NCBI GenBank assembly: GCA_900596015.1
Contig: UVIF01000002.1
Span: 186,001 to 250,000 of the forward strand
DNA length: 64,000 nucleotides
DNA from: Pseudomonas viridiflava
GTDB taxonomy: Bacteria; Pseudomonadota; Gammaproteobacteria; Pseudomonadales; Pseudomonadaceae
Reading direction: 5' to 3'
Shown here piece by piece: positions 30,161-39,485 of this stretch (positions within the stretch are counted from its first letter, which is position 1; each line of letters begins with the position of its first letter). The notes beneath the pieces are model-generated. The model was not told where the DNA came from. It ran no database searches and worked only from the letters and a program-made list of their open reading frames with translations. Made by a program: the position numbers and the translations under genes.

Positions 30161-31146
30161 TGTTCGGCCTGTGGAAAACCTGGAAAGCGCTGGAGGCCCG
30201 CGGCATCATGGGCATCAACCGGCGCAACGCCGACTATGTGCTCAAGTACAACCGGCGCAGCCTGTACCCCATCGTCGATGACAAGATCATCACCAAGGAG
30301 CGCGCCATTGCGGCGGGTATCCATGTGCCCGAGATGTTCGGGGTGATTTCCACGGAAAAGCAGATCGACCGCCTCGACGAGATCATCGGTGGGCGCAGCG
30401 ACTTCGTGGTCAAGCCGGCCCAGGGCGCTGGCGGCGACGGCATTCTGGTGGTCGCCGACCGCTTCGAGGAGCGCTTTCGCACCGTGTCGGGCAAGATCAT
30501 CAGCCGCGAAGACATCGAGCACCAGATTTCCAGCATCCTCACCGGCCTGTATTCGCTGGGTGGGCACCGTGACCGCGCGCTGATCGAATACCGGGTGATC
30601 CCCGACCAGATCTTCAAGAGCATCAGCTACGAAGGCGTACCGGACATCCGCATCATCGTGCTGATGGGCTACCCGGTAATGGCCATGCTGCGCTTGCCGA
30701 CCCGGCAGTCGGGCGGCAAGGCCAACCTGCACCAGGGTGCCATCGGCGTCGGCGTCGACCTGGCCACAGGTGTGACCCTGCGCGGCACCTGGCTGAACAA
30801 CATCATCAGCAAGCATCCCGACACCACCAACGCTGTGGACGGCGTACAGCTGCCCAACTGGGACGGCTTCATGCGCCTGGCCGCCGGCTGTTTCGAGTTG
30901 TGCGGGCTGGGCTACATCGGCGTCGACATGGTGCTGGACCAGGAAAAAGGCCCGCTGATCCTGGAGCTCAACGCCCGTCCCGGGCTGAACATCCAGATTG
31001 CCAACGACTGTGGCCTGACCCTGCGCACCCAGGCGGTGGAAAAACACCTGGAAGCGCTGGCAGCCGAAGGCCTCGTGGAAACCGTCGAAGAACGCACGCG
31101 CTTCGTCCAGGAACTGTTCGGTCATGTGCCCGCCGTAGTGACCTGA
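30160..31146 (+). CDS. ATP-grasp alpha-L-glutamate ligase-like protein
   Basis: 328 residues with the ATP-grasp core: VVKPAQGAGGDGILVV (nucleotide loop), PDIRIIVLMGYPVMAMLRLPT, a glycine-rich TRQSGGKANLHQGAIGVGVDL and the metal site LILELNARPGLNIQIAN. Such enzymes form amide bonds between a carboxylate and an amino acid, as RimK does with glutamate. No signal peptide or membrane helix, so it acts in the cytoplasm, in contrast to its periplasmic and membrane partners. Overlaps the 7TM gene by one base. The true substrate is not known. Confidence 0.88.
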   Translation: MFGLWKTWKALEARGIMGINRRNADYVLKYNRRSLYPIVDDKIITKERAIAAGIHVPEMFGVISTEKQIDRLDEIIGGRSDFVVKPAQGAGGDGILVVADRFEERFRTVSGKIISREDIEHQISSILTGLYSLGGHRDRALIEYRVIPDQIFKSISYEGVPDIRIIVLMGYPVMAMLRLPTRQSGGKANLHQGAIGVGVDLATGVTLRGTWLNNIISKHPDTTNAVDGVQLPNWDGFMRLAAGCFELCGLGYIGVDMVLDQEKGPLILELNARPGLNIQIANDCGLTLRTQAVEKHLEALAAEGLVETVEERTRFVQELFGHVPAVVT

Positions 31147-31189
31147 ACGCGGACGCCACGCCACCCGCACACGCGCCGCCCGGGTGCAT

Positions 31190-31195
31190 TACAAT
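31190..31195 (+). promoter_or_regulatory. Candidate -10 of pabB
   Basis: TGCATTACAAT places an extended -10 (TACAAT) 31 bases before the pabB ATG, in the 79-base gap after the ATP-grasp gene. Confidence 0.4.
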
Positions 31196-31225
31196 CCCAG
31201 CCCCGTCACTGGCCACCGACCTATC

Positions 31226-32569
31226 ATGCCAACCTGCTCGCTTCACGCCCTGCCCTACCTGGCCGACCCGGCGCCCTATTTCGCTGCGGTTCGCCACGCG
31301 CCTGGCGCGGTACTGCTCGACAGCGCGCAGCCGATCGCCCAGCGCGGCCGCTTCGACCTGATCAGCGCATGGCCGGTGCAGACCCTCGACGTCCGGGCCG
31401 GTGAGTCAGGCCAGCAGTACCTGCAACGCGCCCGTGCCGCGCTGGCCGGATTGGGCCAGGCGCAATTGCCCGACGGCTGCGAGTTGCCCTTCGCCGGAGG
31501 GCTGATCGGCTACCTGAGCTACGATTTCGGCCGAAGGCTGGAGACCTTGCCAGCGCCCAACGAGGACGACCTCGACCTGCCGCACGCCAGCCTGGGCCTC
31601 TACGCCTGGGCGTTGATCAGCGACCATCGCCGGCAGACCAGCGAATTGATGTTCCACCCCACGCTGGATGCGCGCGAACGGCAACGCCTGATCGACCTGT
31701 TCGCGCAGCCGGCCACCCTCGAAGCACCGGCCTTCCGGTTGCACACCTCGATGACGCCGGACCGAACCCCGGAGCAGTACCGGCGGGCGTTCGAAACGGT
31801 GCAGGCCTATATCCGGGCCGGAGACTGCTATCAGGTCAATCTGACCCAGCGTTTTCGTGCCGCCTGCTCGGGCGACCCGTGGACCGCTTATCAGGCTGTA
31901 CGCGCCGCCTGCTCCACACCGTTTTCCGGCTACCTGCAGCTGGCGGGCGGCGCAGCCTTGTTGAGCTTTTCCCCGGAGCGTTTCATCAAGGTCACGGCCG
32001 GTCATGTCGAAACCCGGCCGATCAAGGGCACCCGCCCACGCAGCCTCGACCGCGAAGAAGACGCGCGCCAGGGCCGCGAGCTGCTGGCCAGTGCCAAGGA
32101 CCGCTCGGAGAACCTGATGATCGTCGACCTGCTGCGCAACGACCTGGGCCGGAGCTGCCGGATCGGCTCGGTTCGGGTACCGCAGCTGTTCGCGCTGGAG
32201 AGCTATCCGAACGTTCACCATCTGGTCAGCGCCGTGACCGGCGAGTTGGCCGCGGACAAGGACTGTCTGGATCTGCTTGCCGGCAGCTTCCCCGGTGGTT
32301 CGATCACCGGCGCGCCGAAGATCCGCGCCATGCAGATCATCGACGAAGTGGAACCGACCCAACGTGCCATCTACTGTGGCTCGTTGCTGTACCTGGATGT
32401 GCGCGGTGAGATGGACAGCTCCATCGCCATCCGTACCCTGCTGGTCAAGGACGGTCAGGTCTGCTGCTGGGGCGGTGGCGCAATCGTGGGCGACTCGCAG
32501 TGGCAGGCCGAATACCAAGAGTCGATCTTCAAGGTCAGCGTCCTGCTGGACACCCTCGCGGGGCTCTGA
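31226..32569 (+). CDS. pabB: Aminodeoxychorismate synthase component I
   Basis: 447 residues from the ATG at 31226. It converts chorismate with ammonia to 4-amino-4-deoxychorismate, for folate. Chorismate-binding signatures are PIKGTRPR, ENLMIVDLLRNDLGR and GGSITGAPKIRAMQIIDE, ending with GGGAIVGDSQW. The N-terminal part resembles the TrpE/PabB accessory domain. PabB rather than TrpE is chosen for size, for the lysine of PIKGTRPR that marks aminodeoxychorismate synthases, and for the known Pseudomonas order pabB-cysH-cysB. The glutamine amidotransferase partner is not in this window. Confidence 0.92.
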   Translation: MPTCSLHALPYLADPAPYFAAVRHAPGAVLLDSAQPIAQRGRFDLISAWPVQTLDVRAGESGQQYLQRARAALAGLGQAQLPDGCELPFAGGLIGYLSYDFGRRLETLPAPNEDDLDLPHASLGLYAWALISDHRRQTSELMFHPTLDARERQRLIDLFAQPATLEAPAFRLHTSMTPDRTPEQYRRAFETVQAYIRAGDCYQVNLTQRFRAACSGDPWTAYQAVRAACSTPFSGYLQLAGGAALLSFSPERFIKVTAGHVETRPIKGTRPRSLDREEDARQGRELLASAKDRSENLMIVDLLRNDLGRSCRIGSVRVPQLFALESYPNVHHLVSAVTGELAADKDCLDLLAGSFPGGSITGAPKIRAMQIIDEVEPTQRAIYCGSLLYLDVRGEMDSSIAIRTLLVKDGQVCCWGGGAIVGDSQWQAEYQESIFKVSVLLDTLAGL

Positions 32570-32651
32570 GCCGGATCATGTCGCCCGGTGTTTTTTGTTA
32601 CCATTGCGCCACATAGAGCGCCAAGCGCCACTTTGACCAGGAAGCCGCCTG

Positions 32652-33386
32652 ATGAGCCAACCCTTCGACGTCGCCGACATGGCGACGACCTACGCGAACA
32701 AGTCCCCGCAGGACATTCTCAAGCTCGCCTTCGCCCACTTCGGCGACGACCTCTGGATTTCCTTCAGCGGTGCCGAAGACGTGGTGCTGGTGGACATGGC
32801 CTGGAAGCTGAACAAGAACGTCAAGGTGTTCAGCCTGGACACCGGCCGCCTGCACCCGGAAACCTATCGGTTCATCGAGCAGGTACGCGATCACTACCAG
32901 ATCACCATTGAACTGGTCTCGCCGGACAACGCGCTGCTGGACCCTTTCGTCAAGCAGAAGGGACTGTTCAGCTTCTATCGCGATGGTCATGGCGAGTGCT
33001 GTGGTATCCGCAAGATCGAGCCGCTGCGACGCAAGCTGTCGACCGTCAGCGCCTGGGCCACCGGGCAGCGCCGCGACCAGAGCCCTGGCACCCGTAGTCA
33101 GGTAGCAGCAGTGGAAGTGGACGGCGCGTTCTCGACGGCCGAGCGTACGCTGTACAAGTTCAACCCCTTGGCGCAGATGAGCAGCGAGGAGGTGTGGGGC
33201 TACATCCGCATGCTCGAGCTGCCCTATAACAGCCTGCACGAGCGTGGCTTCATCAGTATCGGCTGCGAGCCCTGCACGCGGCCGGTACTGCCCAACCAGC
33301 ACGAGCGCGAGGGGCGCTGGTGGTGGGAGGAAGCCACGCAAAAGGAATGCGGGCTGCATGCAGGCAATCTGATCGCCAAGACCTGA
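32652..33386 (+). CDS. cysH: Adenylyl-sulfate (APS) reductase
   Basis: 244 residues. It reduces APS to sulfite in assimilatory sulfate reduction. The N-terminal PP-loop fold has [13 protein letters not shown] and [11 protein letters not shown]. Two cysteine pairs, GECCGIRK and GCEPCTRP, bind a [4Fe-4S] cluster, which marks it as an APS reductase rather than the PAPS-specific enterobacterial type. The catalytic cysteine is in KECGLH near the end. It lies convergent with its regulator cysB, sharing a hairpin between the stops. Confidence 0.95.
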   Translation: MSQPFDVADMATTYANKSPQDILKLAFAHFGDDLWISFSGAEDVVLVDMAWKLNKNVKVFSLDTGRLHPETYRFIEQVRDHYQITIELVSPDNALLDPFVKQKGLFSFYRDGHGECCGIRKIEPLRRKLSTVSAWATGQRRDQSPGTRSQVAAVEVDGAFSTAERTLYKFNPLAQMSSEEVWGYIRMLELPYNSLHERGFISIGCEPCTRPVLPNQHEREGRWWWEEATQKECGLHAGNLIAKT

Positions 33387-33396
33387 GCCGCGCAGC

Positions 33397-33424
33397 GCCT
33401 CCAGGCCATGGCAAGCCTGGAGGC
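33397..33424. terminator. Shared hairpin between convergent cysH and cysB
   Basis: GCCTCCAGGC (33397-33406) pairs perfectly with GCCTGGAGGC (33415-33424) around an 8-base loop. It lies in the 48-base gap between the two stop codons. No T-tract. Confidence 0.7.
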
Positions 33425-33434
33425 AGCGGCGCGA

Positions 33435-34531
<1,097 letters not shown>

Positions 34532-35032
34532 TCATCCTCTGGGTCTGCTGCGGTGCTCGGTCAGGGGCACCATGTAGACCGGCACCGGGGACAGCTGCAG
34601 CACGCGGGCCGCGGTGCGCCCCAGGGGAACGTCAACAGTGGCACCGTGGCTGTGGCTGCCGAATACCAGCAAGTCCACGGCCAGTCGTTGGGCCTGGTCG
34701 AGGATGACCTCGGCTGGATCGCCCTGCCGCACACGCACGGCGCGGATCAAGGCAAGGCCCGGCTCGTCGTCGCCCAGGTCGCTGCGCAGGCTCTGCAGGA
34801 CCTTCTCCTCGATCCCGGCCATGACGGTATTGAGCCCCTGGCTGTGCAGGCGGTCGAGCGCGGACTCGTCGAGGTAGCTTTGCAGCACCGATTCGGCGAT
34901 CAAACCCATCGGCTCCACGGCATGGATGACATACAGCTGCGCGTTGAAACTGCGCGCCAGGGCTACGGCGTGCTGCATGACGAACGGGGCATATACCCCC
35001 AGGTCAGTGGCGTAGAGCATGGAGCGGATCAT
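34532..35032 (-). CDS. Universal stress protein (UspA family)
   Basis: 166 residues from the ATG at 35032, which has GGAGGTCGC directly before it. The longer in-frame extension to 35122 is rejected on this basis. The UspA fold shows MLYATDLGVYAPFVMQHAVALA at the start, AQLYVIHAVEP, and the nucleotide-binding G-x2-G-x9-G(S/T) region as LLVFGSHSHGATVDVPLGRTAARVL. Cytoplasmic stress protein of unknown specific role. It stands between cysB (same strand) and DAHP synthase (divergent). Confidence 0.88.
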   Translation of the reverse strand: MIRSMLYATDLGVYAPFVMQHAVALARSFNAQLYVIHAVEPMGLIAESVLQSYLDESALDRLHSQGLNTVMAGIEEKVLQSLRSDLGDDEPGLALIRAVRVRQGDPAEVILDQAQRLAVDLLVFGSHSHGATVDVPLGRTAARVLQLSPVPVYMVPLTEHRSRPRG

Positions 35033-35246
35033 GCGACCTCCGAAGTGGCCAATGCGACAGGCATACTTGAGCGTAGCAGTGCCGCCCGCCGCGCACCGGT
35101 CGTCGGCGCACGGCAATGGCACAAATCCGTTGTCTGCATGCGCTCTAACGCGCTAAGGTTCGACTCCCCCGCCGCTCATAATCATGCTGTGCCTCGCCGT
35201 GCGGGGTTCGCTGGCGGCCGGCACCCGTGACCTGACGAGTAACACG

Positions 35247-36320
35247 ATGGCTGACCTACCGATCGACGACCTTAACGTCGCTTCCAACGAAACCCTCATC
35301 ACCCCTACGCAGCTGAAACGGGAAATCCCGCTCAGTGCCGCCGCGCATACCACCGTGGCCGCTGGCCGGGAAGTGGTGCGCAATATTCTCGACGGTCGTG
35401 ACCATCGCCTGTTCGTGGTCATTGGCCCGTGCTCGATTCACGACATCGACGCGGCGCACGAATATGCGCGCCGGCTCAAGGCACTGGCCGCCGAAGTTTC
35501 GGACACCCTGTACCTGGTCATGCGCGTGTACTTCGAAAAACCGCGCACCACGGTCGGCTGGAAAGGCCTGATCAACGACCCGTACCTGGACGACTCTTTC
35601 AAGATCCAGGACGGTCTGCACATCGGTCGGAAACTGCTGCTGGACCTGGCCGAGATGGGCCTGCCCACTGCGACCGAGGCGCTGGACCCGATTTCGCCGC
35701 AGTACCTGCAGGACCTGATCAGCTGGTCGGCCATCGGCGCGCGCACCACCGAATCGCAAACCCACCGCGAAATGGCTTCGGGCCTGTCCTCGGCCGTGGG
35801 CTTCAAGAACGGTACCGACGGCGGCCTGACCGTTGCCATCAACGCGTTGCAGTCGGTGTCCAGTGCGCATCGGTTCCTGGGCATCAATCAGGAAGGTGGC
35901 GTATCCATCGTCACCACCAAGGGCAATGCCTACGGCCACGTGGTACTGCGCGGCGGCAACGGCAAGCCCAACTACGACTCGGTCAGCGTGGCGGTGTGCG
36001 AGCAGGCGCTGGAAAAAGCAGGCATCAAGGCCAACATCATGGTCGACTGCAGCCACGCCAACTCAAACAAGGACCCAGCCCTGCAACCGCTGGTCATGGA
36101 GAACGTGGCCAATCAGATCCTGGAAGGCAACCAGTCGATCATCGGTCTGATGGTGGAAAGCCATTTGAATTGGGGCAGTCAGTCGATTCCCAAGGACTTG
36201 GGCGACCTGCAGTACGGCGTATCGGTCACCGATGCGTGCATCGACTGGGCCAGCACCGAGAAGACGCTGCGCAGCATGCACGCCAAACTCAAGGACGTGT
36301 TGCCCAAGCGTAACCGCTGA
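35247..36320 (+). CDS. aroF: 3-deoxy-7-phosphoheptulonate (DAHP) synthase, class I alpha
   Basis: 357 residues from the ATG at 35247 (MADLPIDDLNVAS). It condenses PEP with erythrose 4-phosphate, the first step of the shikimate pathway. Signatures are VVIGPCSIHD, RTTVGWKGLINDP, ATEALDPISPQYL, FKNGTDGGLTVA and MVDCSHANSNKDP. This type is feedback-inhibited by one aromatic amino acid (Tyr, Phe or Trp); I cannot tell which from sequence alone, so the symbol follows Pseudomonas usage at this locus. The enzyme makes the chorismate used by pabB nearby. Confidence 0.93.
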   Translation: MADLPIDDLNVASNETLITPTQLKREIPLSAAAHTTVAAGREVVRNILDGRDHRLFVVIGPCSIHDIDAAHEYARRLKALAAEVSDTLYLVMRVYFEKPRTTVGWKGLINDPYLDDSFKIQDGLHIGRKLLLDLAEMGLPTATEALDPISPQYLQDLISWSAIGARTTESQTHREMASGLSSAVGFKNGTDGGLTVAINALQSVSSAHRFLGINQEGGVSIVTTKGNAYGHVVLRGGNGKPNYDSVSVAVCEQALEKAGIKANIMVDCSHANSNKDPALQPLVMENVANQILEGNQSIIGLMVESHLNWGSQSIPKDLGDLQYGVSVTDACIDWASTEKTLRSMHAKLKDVLPKRNR

Positions 36321-36328
36321 GCCCAGGC

Positions 36329-36359
36329 GCCGGGTCAGTCGAGTTTGCGCTTACCCGGC
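36329..36359. terminator. Possible hairpin after the DAHP synthase gene
   Basis: GCCGGGT (36329-36335) and ACCCGGC (36353-36359) pair around a 17-base loop between the convergent aroF and acetyltransferase genes. A second small palindrome, GCATGCAGTTGCATGC, follows at about 36364-36379. Confidence 0.4.
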
Positions 36360-36387
36360 CTTTGCATGCAGTTGCATGCCTGCCTCG

Positions 36388-36669
36388 TTACAGCTTGGCC
36401 GCACGGCGCTGATGGCGTTCCATGTAGCGTTCGACATAGGAACACGACGGAATCACCGTATAGCCATGGCTCTCGGCGTAGTCCAGAGCCTGCTCGGTGA
36501 GTGCCGCAGCGATACCCCGCCCACGCAGGGCGTTGGGCACGAAGGTGCGATAGATGTCCAGGGTCTGCTTGCCCAGGTCCATGTAGGTGAGGTAAGCACG
36601 ATGGCCGTCGATATTGACTTCGAACTGGTGACCGGCCTGGTCGTGGTGGATCGAAAGCGCCTCGCTCAT
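36388..36669 (-). CDS. Small GNAT-fold N-acetyltransferase (NATD1/YidJ-like)
   Basis: 93 residues. The acetyl-CoA binding motif is PNALRGRGIAAALTEQALDYA, and the C-terminus IPSCSYVERYMERH is the hallmark of the small GNAT group that includes human NATD1 and plant GCN5-like miniproteins. It lacks the N-terminal strands of full GNAT enzymes, normal for this group. Acetyl acceptor unknown. It is convergent with DAHP synthase and divergent from oprI. Confidence 0.87.
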   Translation of the reverse strand: MSEALSIHHDQAGHQFEVNIDGHRAYLTYMDLGKQTLDIYRTFVPNALRGRGIAAALTEQALDYAESHGYTVIPSCSYVERYMERHQRRAAKL

Positions 36670-37039
36670 CGCGTTTCCTCGCGGGTCTTGGATTTAGACC
36701 TCTACCTTACCGCTCTTTGTACAACGAAGAAACAGTTGTGCAGGCCCATGCCGTTTTTGTCATCAAGCGCAATCGTCATGGCTGCGACGGAAACAAACAA
36801 CATCGCCCTGCAGGCGAGTTGATTGTCTTCCTGCTCACTCATTGTCCGCTTTCTGGTTATCTCCATTTGGGCCTGCCGCCCGACATTTACACTCGCCCTT
36901 AGTTCATGCTTGAAGCAATTACGCGATGCACTTGCGCACGCCCTGGCCCGCGCCCAACCAGCGCTAGACCGTGATTTTCGGCTTATGTTCCGCCTCTGCG
37001 GCGTGGGTGGATTTTTTTTCATCTCTTGCGCAGAGTCCG

Positions 37040-37067
37040 TTTACTTACTACAAGTAATGAGTAGTAT
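37040..37067 (+). promoter_or_regulatory. Candidate oprI promoter
   Basis: TTTACT (37040-37045) and TAGTAT (37062-37067) are 16 bases apart, placing the transcript start near 37074. An inverted repeat TTACTT...AAGTAA (37041-37046, 37052-37057) overlaps the -35 and spacer and might bind a regulator. Confidence 0.45.
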
Positions 37068-37080
37068 GTACGGCGGCTAG

Positions 37081-37098
37081 TTTCTCATTCATGAGAAA
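37081..37098 (+). promoter_or_regulatory. Leader hairpin at the 5' end of oprI mRNA
   Basis: TTTCTCATTCATGAGAAA forms a perfect 8-base stem with a two-base centre, only a few bases past the inferred transcript start. Such 5' stems are known to stabilise abundant outer-membrane mRNAs. The role here is inferred. Confidence 0.5.
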
Positions 37099-37135
37099 TG
37101 GCTACTTAAAAGAATGTCCTTCGAAGGGGAACACA

Positions 37136-37387
37136 ATGAACAATGCTCTGAAATTCTCTGCACTGGCCCTGGCCGCCGTTCTGGCTACCGGTTGCAGCAG
37201 CGCAACCAAAGAAACCGAAGCTCGCCTGACCGCTACCGAAGACGCCGCCGCGCGCTCGCAAGCTCGTGCCGACGAAGCCTACCGCAAGGCTGACGAAGCG
37301 CTGACCGCCGCTCAGAAAGCCCAGCAGACTGCCGACGAAGCCAACGAGCGCGCCCTGCGCATGCTCGACAAGGCCAGCCGCAAGTAA
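37136..37387 (+). CDS. oprI: Major outer-membrane lipoprotein I (Lpp-like)
   Basis: 83 residues, the known OprI length. A lipoprotein signal ends in LATGC with the lipidated Cys at residue 20. The mature part is an Ala-rich heptad coiled coil ([28 protein letters not shown]) ending in K, the residue joined to peptidoglycan in Lpp proteins. AAGGGGA precedes the ATG strongly. It tethers outer membrane to cell wall. A strong terminator follows; an upstream in-frame extension was rejected. Confidence 0.96.
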   Translation: MNNALKFSALALAAVLATGCSSATKETEARLTATEDAAARSQARADEAYRKADEALTAAQKAQQTADEANERALRMLDKASRK

Positions 37388-37406
37388 CAGCCTTTTCCGA
37401 GGCTGT

Positions 37407-37437
37407 AAAAAAACCGACCCCCTGGGTCGGTTTTTTT
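37407..37437. terminator. Strong bidirectional terminator after oprI
   Basis: AAAAAAACCGACCC, CCT loop, GGGTCGGTTTTTTT: a 14-base pairing with seven Ts, 19 bases past the oprI stop. It can also end transcripts of the opposite-strand L,D-transpeptidase gene. Confidence 0.95.
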
Positions 37438-37457
37438 ATGGGCGCAGCCGCAGCCAG

Positions 37458-38426
37458 CTAGGGCGCAGGCAGACTGCCCGGTGCGCTGCTGATCATCGGA
37501 GCGCCCGCCCCGGCGATTTCAACCGGCAAGCCGTCTTCGGCGGCGACCACATCACGAACCACGTCCCAGTTCATCTTGATGTCCGGGGCGAAGTCGCGAC
37601 GGTTGAGCAACGCATTGATGACGGCGGTGTGCCTGTCGAGGGTTACCGGATCACCCTTGTCGGTCAGTTGCGCATGGGCTTCCAGGTACACCTTGCCGCC
37701 GCTCATGCCGAACTTGTAGGACTCGTTCATGATGCGCACGCCAGTGCCCACCGGCACCATGCTGGCCAACTCCAGCACATTGTCGTTGTACATGCGGAAG
37801 CAGCCATGACTGGTGCGCATGCCGATGCCGAACTGCTTGTTCGAGCCGTGAATCAGGTAGCCCGGCAGACCGAGAGTGAACTTGAAAGGCCCCAGCGGGT
37901 TGTCCGGGCCGGCGGGCACCACATTGGGCAGCGGATCACCGTCTGCAGCATGCTCGGCCTTGATCGAGGCCGGTGGCGTCCAGGTCGGATTGGGGGTCTT
38001 GGCGATGATCTTGGTGTGCGCGATGGGCGAACCCCACCCTTCCCGGCCGATCCCCAGCGGATAGGTACGCACGACGTCCTCGCCCTTGGGGTAGTAATAG
38101 AGGCGGTACTCGGCCAGGTTGATGACGATGCCTTCGCGCGGACCCGGCGGCAAGATGAAACGGGTCGGCAGGACAATCTGCGTGCCGGCACCCGGCAGCC
38201 AAGGGTCGACGCCAGGGTTGGCGGCGACCATTTCCAGATAGCCGAGGTCGTTGGCCGTCGCGATGTCGGCGAAGGTGTCCTCGTACTTGGCGGTGATGGT
38301 CTGCACCTGGCCGATGATGTCTTCACCCGCAGGTGGCAACGGGAATTCCAGCGCCATGGCCGGCGCCGCGGCGAATGCGGCGGCCAGCGACAGGCAGCGG
38401 GTGAAGACGGAAAGGCTCGGCGGCAT
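37458..38426 (-). CDS. L,D-transpeptidase (YkuD family) with LysM-like domain
   Basis: 322 residues from the ATG at 38426, with a signal peptide (MPPSLSVFTRCLSL...PAMALE). A LysM-like segment (EDTFADIATANDLGYLEMVAANPG) precedes the YkuD catalytic domain, whose active site is HGSNKQFGIGMRTSHGCFRMYN with the catalytic Cys and His. Such enzymes form 3-3 peptidoglycan cross-links or attach lipoproteins like Lpp to the wall. The neighbour oprI makes the second role attractive, but this is inference. A longer N-terminal frame is not a real start. Confidence 0.9.
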   Translation of the reverse strand: MPPSLSVFTRCLSLAAAFAAAPAMALEFPLPPAGEDIIGQVQTITAKYEDTFADIATANDLGYLEMVAANPGVDPWLPGAGTQIVLPTRFILPPGPREGIVINLAEYRLYYYPKGEDVVRTYPLGIGREGWGSPIAHTKIIAKTPNPTWTPPASIKAEHAADGDPLPNVVPAGPDNPLGPFKFTLGLPGYLIHGSNKQFGIGMRTSHGCFRMYNDNVLELASMVPVGTGVRIMNESYKFGMSGGKVYLEAHAQLTDKGDPVTLDRHTAVINALLNRRDFAPDIKMNWDVVRDVVAAEDGLPVEIAGAGAPMISSAPGSLPAP

Positions 38427-38518
38427 CCAGGAAATCCTTGGTCGAACTGAACGGGACAATGCCCCGATTGTACGCGCAGTTGCCGGGCGCGTGTAGACGG
38501 GTACCGTCGGGGTGCCGA

Positions 38519-38812
38519 TCAGGGGATCGACTGCAGTTCGGGCCATACCGGTCGTGTGCCCTTGCGCTGGGCGAACAGGATGGCCCGGCACAGTTTGCAC
38601 AGCCGCTGGTCACGAAAGATCAGCTTGTGCACTTCCAGCCAGCGCGGCTGGGCCGGGAGCAAGGTTCCACACAAGGTGCGGTCCACCGAACCACCGAGTT
38701 CCAGCTGACGCGCAGCCAGGTGCACACGACTTTCCTGGCAGGCGAACAGGTCCAGCTGATCGTCGGGTTCGATCAATTGATAGGCAAACAGGGACCAGGC
38801 GGGACGCGGCAT
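38519..38812 (-). CDS. Conserved-looking small protein, unknown function
   Basis: 97 residues from the ATG at 38812, five bases after GGAG; a TTG four codons earlier is less likely. It contains four cysteines besides others, including a CKLC pair in the C-terminal half, which could bind metal. No signal peptide or membrane helix. It does not match a family I can name. The codon bias and proper ribosome site favour a real gene. It lies between the L,D-transpeptidase and tesA, all on the minus strand. Confidence 0.65.
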   Translation of the reverse strand: MPRPAWSLFAYQLIEPDDQLDLFACQESRVHLAARQLELGGSVDRTLCGTLLPAQPRWLEVHKLIFRDQRLCKLCRAILFAQRKGTRPVWPELQSIP

Positions 38813-38868
38813 CGGGGGCTCCAAACAGGGGGCGCCACATTAGCCGAAAGCCCGCGTCCAGAAAAGCG

Positions 38869-39474
38869 TCAAAGCAGGGGTTTGAGCGTCGGCCAGACGT
38901 TTTCCAGCAGTTTGCCCTGGGCGCTGGCCGTGGGGTGCACACCGTCGGCCTGCATCAAGGTCGGTACCCCGCCGACCCCTTCGAGCAAAAACGGCACCAG
39001 CGGCACTTTTTTCTCTTCCGCCAGCGCGTGATAGACCTGAGCGAACGACTGGGTGTAACGCGCGCCGTAGTTGGGCGGCAGCTGCATGCCCAGCAACAGG
39101 ACCTCGGCGCCGGCCTTGCGGGAGAGCTCGATCATCGACGCAAGATTCTGTTGCAATTGCGTTACCGGCATACCGCGCAGGCCATCGTTGCCACCCAGCT
39201 CGAGCACGACCAGGTCCGGCTTGTGCGCTGCAAGCAGCGCGGGCAGCCGCGCCGAGCCATTGGCCGAGGTGTCGCCGGTGATCGAAGCGTTGACCACCTT
39301 GTCGCTGAAACCCTGCTGCTCCAGGCGCTGCTCGAGCAGCGCGACCCAGCCGGCACGGGTATCCAGGCCGAAAGCCGCGCTGATACTATCGCCAACGATC
39401 AGTACCGTACCTGCCGCTGCACTCTGGGCGGCCAACATCAGGCCCAGGCCAGCACTCATCAACCACATTCGCAT
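38869..39474 (-). CDS. tesA: Multifunctional lysophospholipase/thioesterase/arylesterase (GDSL)
   Basis: 201 residues from the ATG at 39474, with a signal peptide (MRMWLMSAGLGLMLAAQSAAA). SGNH-hydrolase blocks are VGDSISAAFG (catalytic Ser), ASITGDTSANG, LELGGNDGLRG and DGVHP (Asp and His). A periplasmic esterase acting on acyl thioesters and lysophospholipids. It is divergent from the ABC genes with only 11 bases between start codons, the same layout as E. coli tesA-ybbA. Confidence 0.93.
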   Translation of the reverse strand: MRMWLMSAGLGLMLAAQSAAAGTVLIVGDSISAAFGLDTRAGWVALLEQRLEQQGFSDKVVNASITGDTSANGSARLPALLAAHKPDLVVLELGGNDGLRGMPVTQLQQNLASMIELSRKAGAEVLLLGMQLPPNYGARYTQSFAQVYHALAEEKKVPLVPFLLEGVGGVPTLMQADGVHPTASAQGKLLENVWPTLKPLL

Positions 39475-39485
39475 CGGGACTCTCC

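Larger units (their letters stand above)
36670..37135. other. 466-base intergenic region upstream of oprI
   Basis: Less GC-rich than the flanking genes. No supported gene: short frames (for example minus strand 36842-36702) lack a ribosome site or family features. The right end holds the oprI promoter and leader hairpin listed separately. The left end should hold the acetyltransferase promoter. Confidence 0.6.

Noticed and set aside
36702..36842. 46-codon minus-strand frame upstream of oprI
   Set aside because: No ribosome site at proper distance and no recognisable features; the region is better explained as promoter DNA.
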